From SIG603 sp963611165 (GTDB lineage Bacteria; Bacillota; Clostridia; Oscillospirales; Acutalibacteraceae): DNA of 55,293 bases. The position numbers and the translations under genes are program-made. This document shows positions 17,123 through 26,865 of the stretch, in pieces; position 1 is the stretch's first letter, and the number at the start of each line of letters is the position of its first letter. Under the pieces are notes generated by a model. That model searched no databases. It saw nothing but the letters and a program-made list of their open reading frames with translations, and had not been told where the DNA came from. The stretch spans positions 1 through 55,293 of the forward strand of contig CAVDQG010000011.1 of assembly GCA_963611165.1 (NCBI GenBank). Direction: 5' to 3'.

Positions 17123-20100
17123 TTATTCTAAAGTGGCGTCCTTGCTGTCAAGATGTAGCACTCTTGAAATACCGTCGTCCTGCATGGTTACTCCGTAGAG
17201 CGAATCGGCACTTTCCATAGTTCCTCGTCTGTGGGTTATAACTATGAACTGTGTGTTATCGTTCATGCGGTGCAAATAGTCCGCAAAACGCTCGACATTT
17301 GCGTCGTCGAGTGCCGCCTCAACCTCGTCAAGCATGCAAAACGGAGGTGGGCTGACTTTCATTATAGCAAAATATATAGAAATGGCAATAAGAGCTTTTT
17401 CACCGCCCGACATTGCCTCTATGTTTGAAACAACCTTGCCCGGCGGATGAACCTTAATTTCGATTCCCGAGGTAAGGATATTTTCTTTGTCGGAAAATTC
17501 AAGATATGCGTTGCCGCCGCCGAAAAGCTCTCGGAATATCTCCGTGAAATTCGTGTTTATCTCTTTAAATCGGCGAGCGTACTGCTCTTTCATCTGAACG
17601 GTAAGTTCACCGATAAGCTTGATAAGCGTTAGTCTCGATTTCTCGACATCGGCAATTTGGTCTTTAAGGAAATTATATCTCTCTGATACTTCCTTATACT
17701 CGACAACCGCCGCAACGTTTACACTGCCCAGTGCCTTTATCTTTGAACGAAGCTCCGTCAGTCGTCTTCTTGCCTCGTTAAGGTCGGAAATTTTGATTGC
17801 CTGCTCCTCAGCCTCTCGTCTTGTGAGCTCGTATTCTTCCCAAAGCTTTGCTATCGTCAAATCGAGATCCTTTTGCAAGGTTTCCTTGCGTTCGTTAAGT
17901 CTTGCAAGCTCAAGGCCTATGTTCTCTTTCTTGGAGTTAAGCTCACGTTCCTTGGTTCTCAGCTCCGCCGACTGCTTTTCGAGAAGATTTCTCTCCTCTG
18001 TGATAGTGGCAATCTCGTTTGTCTTGCTCTCGGAATCGCTCTTCTTGTTTTGAGCGCTCTCCCTAAACTCGACAATCTGATTTTTTAAAGTCTCTATGTG
18101 CTCTTTAAGCTGCTTGGACTGCTGCTTTAATCTTTCTTCGCTTTCGCCGCTCTCCGATTTTCTCGTTTCAAGAGTTTCGATTGCACTTTCAATCGCATCC
18201 TTGTCCTTGTCAACGGAGATAATATCGATCCTTACATTCTGAAGCTTACTTTGAAGCTCGTTTATATAGCTTGTGAAACTACTTCTGTCACTTCTTAAAT
18301 AATCGATTTTCGTGCGAAGCTTGGAAGCGTTTGCCTCAAGCTTTTCGGTTTCGTTTTTAAGACTTTCGAGTGCGTTTTCAAGCTCCCGTATTCTAGAAAG
18401 AGAATCGCTGTTTTCTTTCTCCAAATCGGCAAGTCTCTGCTTTGCTGACTCAATATCTCTCTCGTTTCTCGTGAGCTCTGCGCCTAAAAGAAGTCTCTTT
18501 TCGTTAAGTCGTGATTTTTCGGCATTTGCCAAATCAAGCTCTGCGTTTGCCGTAGCCATTTCCTCGGAAAGCTTTTTATATTCCGTATTTTTGTCAGAAA
18601 GGTCTTTTCTTATCTTTTGTGCAAGCTCTTTCAAACGGCTTATTTCGTTTGCACGGTCAAGAAGTCCTGCGTTTCTCGCAAGCGAACCGCCCGTAAACGA
18701 ACCGCCCGCATTGATAACCTGACCGTCCAAGGTGACTATCCTGTTTCTGAAATTGAGCCGTCTTGCAATAGCTGTGGCGTTATCGAGCGAATCACAAACG
18801 ATTATTCTTCCCAAAAGGAAATTATTTATATTTTGATAACGTTCCTCGCATTTGACAAGATCTGCCGCAAGACCGATAAAGCCGTTCATGCTCTCGACTT
18901 CACGGGTGGAAATTCTGTTTCCCTTAATTGTCGAAAGCGGTAAAAATGTTGCTCTTCCGGCATTTCTTCTTTTAAGAAAGGAAATGGCGTTTCTGGCGTC
19001 TGCTTCGGAATCGACAACGATATTTTGAAGGCTCGCTCCGAGTGCAATTTCAATTGCGGTGGAATATTCCGATGCGGCATGAATAATCTGAGTTACGGGG
19101 CCGTGAACACCGTGAATTATTCCTCTTTCAGCCTCTCGCATTACGGCACGAACGCTCTGTGCAAAGCCCTCGTAGTTTTTCTCGAGATCCTCGAGAATGC
19201 GTGCACGTCTTTCGTGCTCGCCCGCATCAAGATTCAGCTTATCAAGCTGAGCTTTCATCTCGTCACGCTTTTTTGTTTTGAGAGAAAGTTTCATGGTATA
19301 GCCGTCAATGGAGTTGTTTTCGGCAGAAATTTCTTCCTCAGCCTTTTCTATGTCCCTCAAAATAACTTCACGTTCATTCTGAAGAGATACCAAGGCTTCT
19401 TTTCCCTCGTTCACAGCCGTGCTTATGCTGTCGCCCCTGTTTTTTATCTCGTTAAGCGAAGACTCATCAGCGGAAATCAAAATGCGCTTTTCGGAAATAG
19501 CGTCGTTAACCCCACTAAGCTCCTTTTGAGCCGTCTCAAGATTATTTCTTATTTCCTCTTCCTCGCTGTGAGATCTCTCGAGTTCATCGCTGAGCGAAAC
19601 AAATTTCTCGTTTAATTTACTTTTGTCAGCGACCTTTTCGTCAAGCTGTTTTCTTTTCTCGAGAAGCTCGGCGTCAATATCGTTAAATGATGAACGAAGA
19701 GCTTCCAATTCACTCTCCACTCTCTCAATGTCGCTTTCGTCATGAGTAATATCGTTCTTTAAAACGGATATACTGCCCTCAATCCTTGCCGCCTCTTCCG
19801 AGAGTGACGATGCGGCGCTTCTTGCCTGCTCCATTTTAACGGTACAGGCATTTACTGCGTTATAATTATCTTCAATCGCCTTTGCGACAGAATCAATTTC
19901 ATTTTCAAGCTTTGAGTAATCGGCTTTGGCTAAAGAAACCTTGTCTTCCTCATTTCGAAGGTCTTTTTCGGACTTTGCTATCTGCTCCGTCCAAATTCCT
20001 ATCTCAAGCCCACGCTTTTCGTCATCGTACTCGATGAATTTCTGTGCTTTCTCGCTCTGAACCTTAAGCGGGCCGACTCTGTCCTCAAGCTCTGATAAAA

Positions 20101-20680
20101 TATCACGAAGTCTGACTAAATTTTCCTCGGTCTTGTCGAGCCGTCTTTCCGACTCCTCTTTTTTGTAGCGGAAACGGGAAATTCCCGCAGCCTCCTCGAA
20201 AACCTCTCGTCTGTCTTCGCTCTTAACGCTTACGATTGAATCGATTTTGCCCTGTCCGATCATGGAGTAGCCGTCTCTTCCGAGACCCGTATCCATGAAA
20301 AGCTCGTTTATATCACGAAGTCGCACCTGAGCGTTATTTATAAGATATTCGCTTTCACCTGAGCGGTAAAATCTTCTTGACACAGAAATATCGTCATTGT
20401 CAAAGTCGAGCTCTCTTGACGTGTTGTCAATGCGAAGAGTGACCTCGGCAAACGCCGCCGCCTTTCTGCCTGAAGCTCCCTTGAAAATGACATCCTCCAT
20501 CTTGACGCATCGCAGTGCATGGACGGACTGCTCACCGAGAACCCACCTGAGTGCATCGGAAACATTACTCTTTCCGCTTCCGTTAGGGCCGACAACAGCG
20601 ACAAAGGGATCTTCAAATGTCAGAACGGTTTTGTCGGGAAATGTTTTGAATCCCTGTATTTCCAAAGATTTAAGAAGCAT
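17123..20680 (-). CDS. smc: Chromosome partition/condensation protein SMC
   Basis: This ATPase is the core of the bacterial condensin-like complex with ScpA and ScpB. The 1185-residue length is normal. The Walker A motif GPNGSGKSNVSDALRWVLG is at 31-49. Long coiled coils (about 170-500 and 670-1020) flank the hinge (about 520-660, with the glycine-rich GQVINAGGSFTGGS). The C-terminal signature motif MSGGEKALIAISIYFAIM and Walker B FCMLDEVEAALDD complete the head. The ATG has AAAGGA at 6 bases. It lies between the radical SAM gene and ftsY. Confidence 0.98.
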   Translation of the reverse strand: MLLKSLEIQGFKTFPDKTVLTFEDPFVAVVGPNGSGKSNVSDALRWVLGEQSVHALRCVKMEDVIFKGASGRKAAAFAEVTLRIDNTSRELDFDNDDISVSRRFYRSGESEYLINNAQVRLRDINELFMDTGLGRDGYSMIGQGKIDSIVSVKSEDRREVFEEAAGISRFRYKKEESERRLDKTEENLVRLRDILSELEDRVGPLKVQSEKAQKFIEYDDEKRGLEIGIWTEQIAKSEKDLRNEEDKVSLAKADYSKLENEIDSVAKAIEDNYNAVNACTVKMEQARSAASSLSEEAARIEGSISVLKNDITHDESDIERVESELEALRSSFNDIDAELLEKRKQLDEKVADKSKLNEKFVSLSDELERSHSEEEEIRNNLETAQKELSGVNDAISEKRILISADESSLNEIKNRGDSISTAVNEGKEALVSLQNEREVILRDIEKAEEEISAENNSIDGYTMKLSLKTKKRDEMKAQLDKLNLDAGEHERRARILEDLEKNYEGFAQSVRAVMREAERGIIHGVHGPVTQIIHAASEYSTAIEIALGASLQNIVVDSEADARNAISFLKRRNAGRATFLPLSTIKGNRISTREVESMNGFIGLAADLVKCEERYQNINNFLLGRIIVCDSLDNATAIARRLNFRNRIVTLDGQVINAGGSFTGGSLARNAGLLDRANEISRLKELAQKIRKDLSDKNTEYKKLSEEMATANAELDLANAEKSRLNEKRLLLGAELTRNERDIESAKQRLADLEKENSDSLSRIRELENALESLKNETEKLEANASKLRTKIDYLRSDRSSFTSYINELQSKLQNVRIDIISVDKDKDAIESAIETLETRKSESGESEERLKQQSKQLKEHIETLKNQIVEFRESAQNKKSDSESKTNEIATITEERNLLEKQSAELRTKERELNSKKENIGLELARLNERKETLQKDLDLTIAKLWEEYELTRREAEEQAIKISDLNEARRRLTELRSKIKALGSVNVAAVVEYKEVSERYNFLKDQIADVEKSRLTLIKLIGELTVQMKEQYARRFKEINTNFTEIFRELFGGGNAYLEFSDKENILTSGIEIKVHPPGKVVSNIEAMSGGEKALIAISIYFAIMKVSPPPFCMLDEVEAALDDANVERFADYLHRMNDNTQFIVITHRRGTMESADSLYGVTMQDDGISRVLHLDSKDATLE

Positions 20681-20698
20681 ATAGTTTCCTTTCTAACA

Positions 20699-21688
20699 TT
20701 ACGAAATTGAAAATCTTTCGGTGTCGGCATTGGGAGTAAACCTTACCCTATAACCAAGATTAAAAAGCCTTAAAACATTAGCCTTTTTTTGACCTATGCA
20801 GGCAGATAAAAGCCGAGGTGAGCATTTAATGACGATTTCATCGCCATTTTGAGGATATTCGGAAAGCTTTTCGCTGATTTCATTAAATAAAATCTCACTC
20901 ATGCACAGCTCTTTGAATGCGGGATGATACGGCCCCGCAATTCTTCTGTCTATTTCCTCGCTTGCGTGAAGACCCACGCGAATCACCTTTATGTCGTTTT
21001 TTTCGAACATAGGAATGAGTCTTGAAACAAGCTTCACGGTATTTTCAAGAGTTGGCGGAGTATACTCACCCGAGCGGTACAAATCAGCCAATCTCGTGTT
21101 ATCGAGAGTGATTGTGGGATAAATTCTCACGGTCTTCGGTTTAAGCTTAATAAGCTCCTCAGCCGTAAAAATATCGTCCTCTTCGCACGAGCCGTAAAGT
21201 CCCGTCATCATTTGAAGTCCGAGCTCAAAAGAGAAGCTTTTTATCAGTGAAGAGGCTTTCCTGACGCTCCCCGCGTCATGACCTCTGTCATTCATAAAAA
21301 GTATCCTGTCGGACATGGACTGAGCACCGAGCTCAATAGATGTCACATTATATTTCTTTAAAATATTAAGAACTTCCTCGTCGATTTTATCAGGCCTTGT
21401 GGAACAGCGTATACCTATAAAGCCGTAGTCCTTTACAGCCTTGCTTGCAACCTCAAGCAAAGAGAGCATATAATCTCTGTCAATCGCAGTGAAACTGCCA
21501 CCGAAAAAGGCGATTTCCGCATTGCGAGCCTTTTCACCCATATACAGTGCCGCACTTTTTATGGTTTCCTCAACCTCTTTTGCACTCGGCTGTTTGGAAG
21601 CACCTGTTATTCTGTGCTGATTGCAGAAACTGCACTGACACGGACAGCCGTTGTGCGGAATGAATATAGAAATATTACTGTGCTTAAT
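20699..21688 (-). CDS. Elp3-like radical SAM protein, probable ATT start
   Basis: The first in-frame ATG is at 21541, but the cluster-binding motif lies upstream. Reading the minus strand from 21688 gives IPHNGCPCQCSFCNQHRITG, a C-x3-C-x2-C radical SAM core, in unbroken frame with the rest. Between the preceding in-frame TGA and this motif there is no ATG, GTG or TTG. The best start is ATT at 21688, overlapping the rnc stop as ATTAA, with GGAG 10 bases upstream. This gives 329 residues starting (M)KHSNISIFIPH, as in family relatives. Later motifs are FGGSFTAID, IGIRCSTRPD and ELGAQSM. It resembles Elp3-type radical SAM proteins without an acetyltransferase domain; its substrate is unknown. 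Confidence 0.85.
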   Translation of the reverse strand: MKHSNISIFIPHNGCPCQCSFCNQHRITGASKQPSAKEVEETIKSAALYMGEKARNAEIAFFGGSFTAIDRDYMLSLLEVASKAVKDYGFIGIRCSTRPDKIDEEVLNILKKYNVTSIELGAQSMSDRILFMNDRGHDAGSVRKASSLIKSFSFELGLQMMTGLYGSCEEDDIFTAEELIKLKPKTVRIYPTITLDNTRLADLYRSGEYTPPTLENTVKLVSRLIPMFEKNDIKVIRVGLHASEEIDRRIAGPYHPAFKELCMSEILFNEISEKLSEYPQNGDEIVIKCSPRLLSACIGQKKANVLRLFNLGYRVRFTPNADTERFSIS

Positions 21689-22367
21689 AACCCATCAACT
21701 CCAGTGCTTCTCTTGCGGCTTGCTGTTCGGCTTCCTTTTTACTTCTTCCGCCGCCCTTGCCGATTACATTGCTGTTAAGGTGAACCTCAACGACAAAGTG
21801 CTTGTTGTGATCGGGGCCCGACTCACCAACCAATACATACTTGAGATGCTCCTCAGGATTTTGCTGGATAATCTCCTGTAAAGTGGTTTTGTAGTCCTTA
21901 TATTTCTTTGAACCTATGGTTTTAGCCGCAGGTGCGATATATGTGAGAATAAATTTCTTAGCCTCTTCAAGCGAACCGCTGTCAAGGTAAATCGCCGCCG
22001 TAATCGACTCAAACATATCAGCCAAAATACTCGGTCTGTCGTTTCCGCCCGTGTGAATTTCTCCGTGGCTTAAACGCATGTAATTGCCCACGCCGATTTC
22101 TCTCGAAAAAACACAAAGCGACTTTTCGCAAACCAGAGCGGCACGGTTTTTGGTAAGTTTTCCCTCAGGCAAATCGGAATAATTCTCGAAGAGATACTCT
22201 GCCGTCACAAAACCCAAAACAGAATCTCCGAGAAACTCGAGTCTCTCATAGCTTTTGCAGTGGTGCTCATTCGCATATGACGAATGTGTGACAGCCGTTC
22301 TGAGCAACTCGATGTTTTTAAAATGATAGCCGATTTTCGCCTCGAGCGTTTCAAGTGAATCCTTCAT
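21684..22367 (-). CDS. rnc: Ribonuclease III
   Basis: This double-strand-specific endoribonuclease processes rRNA precursors and structured RNAs. The 227-residue protein has the signature ERLEFLGDSVLGF near 41, with the following ADMFESITAAIYLD acidic metal-binding residues near 115, and a C-terminal dsRNA-binding domain (about 155-225, ending GGGRSKKEAEQQAAREALELMG). The ATG follows AAGGGG. It begins 2 bases after plsX. The acpP gene that commonly sits between plsX and rnc is absent. Confidence 0.97.
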   Translation of the reverse strand: MKDSLETLEAKIGYHFKNIELLRTAVTHSSYANEHHCKSYERLEFLGDSVLGFVTAEYLFENYSDLPEGKLTKNRAALVCEKSLCVFSREIGVGNYMRLSHGEIHTGGNDRPSILADMFESITAAIYLDSGSLEEAKKFILTYIAPAAKTIGSKKYKDYKTTLQEIIQQNPEEHLKYVLVGESGPDHNKHFVVEVHLNSNVIGKGGGRSKKEAEQQAAREALELMGY

Positions 22368-22369
22368 TT

Positions 22370-23365
22370 TTACCCCTTCTTTGATACTGCATTTGCAATT
22401 TCGTCGATAATTCCCGACTCATAGTAAGCCTTGGCAAGTCTCAATGCACTGACAACGGTCTTTGCCTTTGCACTTCCGTGGATTTTAAACACAGGCTTAG
22501 AGCAGCCCAAAATCGGTGCTCCGCCGTACTCGTTATAATCCATGGTCTTTTTCATGGCTTTGAGGTCGCTCATGATAAGCATTGCGGCAAGCTTGGTTTT
22601 GAAGTTCTTTGTGAAAAGCTCCTTGAACTTTCCCATAAGCGTCATGGCAACGCCCTCGTAAAGCTTTGTAACAACATTTCCTGTAAAGCCGTCGCACACA
22701 AGTACGTCTGCGGCGTCATCAGGAATATCTCTTGCCTCGATATTGCCGATAAAATTTATGCTCTCGTTCTGCTTTAAAAGCTCAAAGCACTCATGCTGGA
22801 ACGGGCCGCCCTTGTGGTCTTCCGTTCCGACATTGACAAGTCCCACTCTCGGGGACTTAATGTTCATGACTTTCTCGACATAGCAAGAGCCCATAGTCGC
22901 AAACTGGTCAATCATCTCGGCTCTGCACTCGTTGTTTGCGCCGCCGTCACAAAGCATGAAGAAACCTTCTTTTTTCGGCATGACAGGTGCAAAGGCAACT
23001 CGCTTTACACCCTTAATTCTCTTAACGAGCATAGTTGAGCCGACAACCACAGAACCGCTGTTTCCGGCACTTGCAAAGGCGTCCGCCTTTCCCTCAGCCA
23101 AAGCCTTGAAGCCTACTGACATTGAAGAATCGGGCTTAGTCTTGATTACGCTCATGGGGTCATCCTCCATTGTGATAACCTCACTTGCCTCGAGGATTTC
23201 CATGTGGGAAATATCTATCCCGTTCTCCTTTGCGGCTTTATTAATCAGCTCGCTCGAACCTGATAAAATTACGGTAATACCGAGTTCTTTCTCAGCCTGG
23301 GCACAGCCCTTTAAAATTTCGACAGGAGCATTATCTCCGCCAAAAGCGTCAACAATAATTTTCAT
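22370..23365 (-). CDS. plsX: Phosphate acyltransferase PlsX
   Basis: PlsX converts acyl-ACP to acyl-phosphate, the acyl donor for PlsY in phospholipid synthesis. The start at 23365 gives 331 residues beginning MKIIVDAFGGDNAP, the family N terminus, with AAGGTG 6 bases upstream. An in-frame upstream start would add 21 residues inside the trmFO region. Motifs include DDPMSVIKTKPDSSM (near 78), ASAGNSGSVVVGSTMLV (near 101) and GNIEARDIP (near 205). It lies directly before rnc and after trmFO. Confidence 0.96.
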   Translation of the reverse strand: MKIIVDAFGGDNAPVEILKGCAQAEKELGITVILSGSSELINKAAKENGIDISHMEILEASEVITMEDDPMSVIKTKPDSSMSVGFKALAEGKADAFASAGNSGSVVVGSTMLVKRIKGVKRVAFAPVMPKKEGFFMLCDGGANNECRAEMIDQFATMGSCYVEKVMNIKSPRVGLVNVGTEDHKGGPFQHECFELLKQNESINFIGNIEARDIPDDAADVLVCDGFTGNVVTKLYEGVAMTLMGKFKELFTKNFKTKLAAMLIMSDLKAMKKTMDYNEYGGAPILGCSKPVFKIHGSAKAKTVVSALRLAKAYYESGIIDEIANAVSKKG

Positions 23366-23375
23366 GTCTGTCACC

Positions 23376-24695
23376 TTACAAATTATATGTCTTTCTGAAA
23401 TTCTCGAGATCATCAAGCGCACGGTCACTGAGAGCCGTATATCTCAGCTTTTTATCCTTGATTTTCGGCTCGATTGCCGGCAGTACACCGAAGTTTGCGC
23501 CCATCGGCTGAAAATCTGCCGAAACGCTCGAGCTGATATATCTTGAAAGTGCACCTATCATGGTCGTTTCGGGAAGAACAACGGTTTCTTCTCCCTTATA
23601 TCTTCTCACAGCATTAATACCTGCCATAAGACCCGAAGAAGCCGACTCCATATAGCCCTCGACACCGGTTATCTGACCTGCGAAGAAGATATTCGGAGAG
23701 TTTCTGAGTGAGAAATCTCCGTTTAAAAGCTTGGGTGAATTGAGAAATGTGTTTCTGTGCATAACGCCGTAGCGGATAATTTCGGCATTTTCAAGTCCCG
23801 GTATCATTCCGAAAACACGCTTTTGCTCAGGAAATTTCAAATTCGTCTGAAATCCTACGAGATTATATAGCGTGTTCTCCTTGTTCTCCGTACGAAGCTG
23901 TACAACTGCCCACGGACGGTGACCTGTTCTCGGATCACGAAGTCCGACCGGCTTAAGCGGCCCGAAACGAAGAGTATCTGCGCCCCTTTGAGCCATAACC
24001 TCTACAGGCATACAGCCCTCGTAGACCTTTGGATTATTGACATCAAAATCATGTACAGGAGCACGCTCGGCTTGAGTGAGCTCGAAGATAAAATTCTCGT
24101 ACTCCTCCTTGTTCATGGGGCAATTGATGTAGTCGTCATCGCCCTTGTCGTATCTTGACTGCTTGAAGCACTTGCTCATGTCAAGGCTGTCGGCAGAAAC
24201 AATGGGAGCAGCCGCATCGAAGAAGCTTAGGAAGCCTCCGCATTTACTGCTTATCGCATCGGCAAGCTTTCCGCTTGTGAGCGGGCCTGTTGCCACTATA
24301 GTAATGCCGTCCTCGGGAATTTCCGTGACCTCGTCATGAATAACCTCAATCAAAGGGTTATTTAAAATACTGCTTGTGGCTTTCTCAGAGAAAATATCAC
24401 GGTTAACCGCCAAAGCACCGCCTGCAGGCACTGCTGTTTCGAGTGCTATCGGCACAAGCAAGGAACCAAGACGTTTCATTTCCTCTTTCAGAAGTCCTGC
24501 GGCAGAATTCACTCTTGCCGCCTTAAGCGAATTTGAGCATATAAGCTCTGCGAAGTTCTCGGACTTGTGTGCGGGGCTGAAGCTTTTCGGCTTCATTTCG
24601 TATAACTTAACGCGAATTCCGTGAGAAGCGATAATATTAGCCGCCTCGACACCTGCGAGTCCCGCTCCGAAAACGTTTATGTAATCATTCATCAT
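23376..24695 (-). CDS. trmFO: Methylenetetrahydrofolate--tRNA (uracil-54) methyltransferase TrmFO
   Basis: TrmFO makes ribothymidine at position 54 of tRNAs using methylenetetrahydrofolate and FADH2, replacing the SAM-dependent TrmA in most Firmicutes. The 439-residue protein begins with an FAD-binding motif INVFGAGLAGVEAANIIAS. It has KSENFAELICSNSLKA near 47 and YINCPMNKEEYENF near 186. Near the C terminus are FFAGQITGVEGYMESASSGL and FGVLPAIEPK. The ATG overlaps the topA stop region (11 bases). The topA-trmFO order is common in Firmicutes. Confidence 0.96.
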   Translation of the reverse strand: MMNDYINVFGAGLAGVEAANIIASHGIRVKLYEMKPKSFSPAHKSENFAELICSNSLKAARVNSAAGLLKEEMKRLGSLLVPIALETAVPAGGALAVNRDIFSEKATSSILNNPLIEVIHDEVTEIPEDGITIVATGPLTSGKLADAISSKCGGFLSFFDAAAPIVSADSLDMSKCFKQSRYDKGDDDYINCPMNKEEYENFIFELTQAERAPVHDFDVNNPKVYEGCMPVEVMAQRGADTLRFGPLKPVGLRDPRTGHRPWAVVQLRTENKENTLYNLVGFQTNLKFPEQKRVFGMIPGLENAEIIRYGVMHRNTFLNSPKLLNGDFSLRNSPNIFFAGQITGVEGYMESASSGLMAGINAVRRYKGEETVVLPETTMIGALSRYISSSVSADFQPMGANFGVLPAIEPKIKDKKLRYTALSDRALDDLENFRKTYNL

Positions 24696-26775
24696 TTGAT
24701 CCGTTATAAGTGCAGTTCTCTGTAAAGCACTTTAGCTTTTTGCTCTTAGCCGACTCAAAGAAAAGTGGCTTGCCGCAAACGGGGCAATCCTTATTTGCAG
24801 GAGCACCCCATGAAGCAAAGTGGCATTTCGGGAACGCACTGCATCCATAGAATATCTTGTTTTTCTTCTTGGTTTTTCTTTCGACTATCATCGAGCCGCA
24901 CTGCGGACAGAGCACGCCCGTCTCCTTAGGCACATTAAGCTTTTTGATGTTGGGGCACTCGGGATAGCCTGTACAGCCGAGGAACTTGCCATATCTGCCG
25001 TACTTAACCTCCATGGGCTTTCCGCACAGCTCGCAAATCTCGTCCGTCTCGTCTTCTTTAAGCTTGATTTTAACTCCGTCCATGTCCTTTTTGGCTTTCT
25101 GAACGGTCTTTTCGAAGTCAGTCCAGAAAGAACGGAGCGTTTCCACCCAATCAGCCTCGCCGCTCTGAACCTTTCCAAGCTCGTTTTCAAGGCCTGCGGT
25201 AAATCTGATATTTACAATCTTGGGGAATTTATCGGCAATCAAATCCGTTGTTACCTCACCAAGCTCTGTCGGCTTAAAGGACTTGTTCTCACGGATTACA
25301 TATTCTCTGTCCGTGATTGTCGCAAGAGTTGCCGCATAGGTGGACGGTCTTCCGATTCCGTTTTCCTCGAGAGTTTTGATGAGAGAAGCTTCCGTGTAGC
25401 GTGCGGGCGGCTGTGTAAAGTGCTGATTGCCCACAATATCACGGAGCTTTAGCTTCATGCCGACTTCAAGCTTCGGTAAAGCTTTACTCTTTGCCTCGGC
25501 TTCATCCTTGCCCTCTTCATAAAGCACTGTAAAGCCATCGAAATTTACAGAGTAACCGCTTGCTCTGAAAATATAGTCATTTGCCGCAATTGTTGCCGAT
25601 GTCGTGTTGAGTATGCACTTGGACATCTGACAAGCTATAAACCTTTCCCAGATAAGCTTATAGAGCTTATATTGGTCGGCTGTGAGCGATGCTTTCACAT
25701 CCTCCGGTCTCATTGTTACGGAAGTCGGTCTGATAGCCTCGTGTCCGTCCTGTGCGTTAGACTTTGTCTTGTACACAACAGGCTTAGCCGGAACATACTT
25801 ACTGCCGTAAGCACCCTCGATAAAGTTTCTTGCGGCGTCGACAGCCTCCTCGGAAAGTCTCAAGGAGTCCGTTCTCATGTAAGTTATAAGACCGACAGAG
25901 CCCTCGCCCGCAATTTCAACACCCTCGTAAAGCTGCTGTGCAACCGACATGGTTCTTCTTGCCTGGAAGCCAAGTTTTCTTGAAGCCTCCTGCTGAAGAG
26001 TTGACGTTGTGAATGGCGGTGCGGGATTCTTCGATTTCTTGCCGTTCTTAACTGTATCGACAATAAAGTCTGCCTCTGAAACAGCATTTAAGATTTTATC
26101 TGCCTCTTCCTTAGAGCCGATTTTTATCTCACCGTTTCTGTCGCCGTAGAAAGCCGCCGCAAACTGAGCCGCCGACTTCGGTGCGGAGAGCTTAGCGTCA
26201 ATCGACCAGTACTCGACAGGAACGAACGCTTCGATTTCCCTCTCTCTGTCAACAATAAGCTTAACGGCAACCGACTGAACGCGACCCGCCGAAAGTCCCT
26301 TGCGGATAACCTTAGAAAGGAACGGGCTTAAAGTGTAACCGACAAGTCGGTCGAGTATTCTTCTTGCCTGCTGAGCATTGACCAAATCGAGGTCAATCTT
26401 TCTCGGCGCAGCCATTCCCTCCTGAACTCCGTGCTTCGTGATTTCGTTGAAGGTAACACGGTTCATATCGTTGAGGTCAAGTCCGAGAAGATATGCCAAA
26501 TGCCAAGAGATAGCCTCTCCCTCTCGGTCAGGGTCGGTTGCGAGGTACACGGCTTCAGACTCAGCCGCCTTTTCCTTGAGCTCCGCAACAAGCTTTTCCT
26601 TACCTTTAATTACTGCGTATTTGGGCTTGAAATCGTTTTTAACATCAACATTAAGTCGCTGTGCGGGCAAATCTCTGATATGTCCGACAGATGCGACGAT
26701 ATTATAATCGCTTCCAAGATATTTCTTTATTGTTTTCGCTTTTGACGGCGACTCAACAATAACTAACTTTGACAT
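24685..26775 (-). CDS. topA: DNA topoisomerase I
   Basis: This type IA topoisomerase relaxes negative supercoils. The 696-residue protein starts SKLVIVESPSKAKTIKKYLG (Toprim domain, with YLATDPDREGEAISWH near 74). The active-site tyrosine is in GLITYMRTDSLRLS near residue 299. FTQPPARYTEASLIKTLEENGIGRPSTYA is near 465. The C terminus has three zinc-finger-like Cys4 units (CELCGKP, CPQCGSM and CPVCGKP with their partner cysteines). The ATG follows GAAAGGA. There are 90 non-coding bases between dprA and topA, with no convincing terminator. Confidence 0.97.
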   Translation of the reverse strand: MSKLVIVESPSKAKTIKKYLGSDYNIVASVGHIRDLPAQRLNVDVKNDFKPKYAVIKGKEKLVAELKEKAAESEAVYLATDPDREGEAISWHLAYLLGLDLNDMNRVTFNEITKHGVQEGMAAPRKIDLDLVNAQQARRILDRLVGYTLSPFLSKVIRKGLSAGRVQSVAVKLIVDREREIEAFVPVEYWSIDAKLSAPKSAAQFAAAFYGDRNGEIKIGSKEEADKILNAVSEADFIVDTVKNGKKSKNPAPPFTTSTLQQEASRKLGFQARRTMSVAQQLYEGVEIAGEGSVGLITYMRTDSLRLSEEAVDAARNFIEGAYGSKYVPAKPVVYKTKSNAQDGHEAIRPTSVTMRPEDVKASLTADQYKLYKLIWERFIACQMSKCILNTTSATIAANDYIFRASGYSVNFDGFTVLYEEGKDEAEAKSKALPKLEVGMKLKLRDIVGNQHFTQPPARYTEASLIKTLEENGIGRPSTYAATLATITDREYVIRENKSFKPTELGEVTTDLIADKFPKIVNIRFTAGLENELGKVQSGEADWVETLRSFWTDFEKTVQKAKKDMDGVKIKLKEDETDEICELCGKPMEVKYGRYGKFLGCTGYPECPNIKKLNVPKETGVLCPQCGSMIVERKTKKKNKIFYGCSAFPKCHFASWGAPANKDCPVCGKPLFFESAKSKKLKCFTENCTYNGSNDE

Positions 26776-26865
26776 CTGAAAAATCCTTTCGGTAATCTGT
26801 GTATTTTTTCAATCAAATAATTATTTTACAACAGTTATGTATATTTATAATTCTTATAAAGAATT

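Noticed and set aside
20699..21541. Radical SAM gene truncated at its N terminus (pseudogene)
   Set aside because: The missing cluster motif is present in frame upstream with no stop. Only a conventional start codon is lacking.
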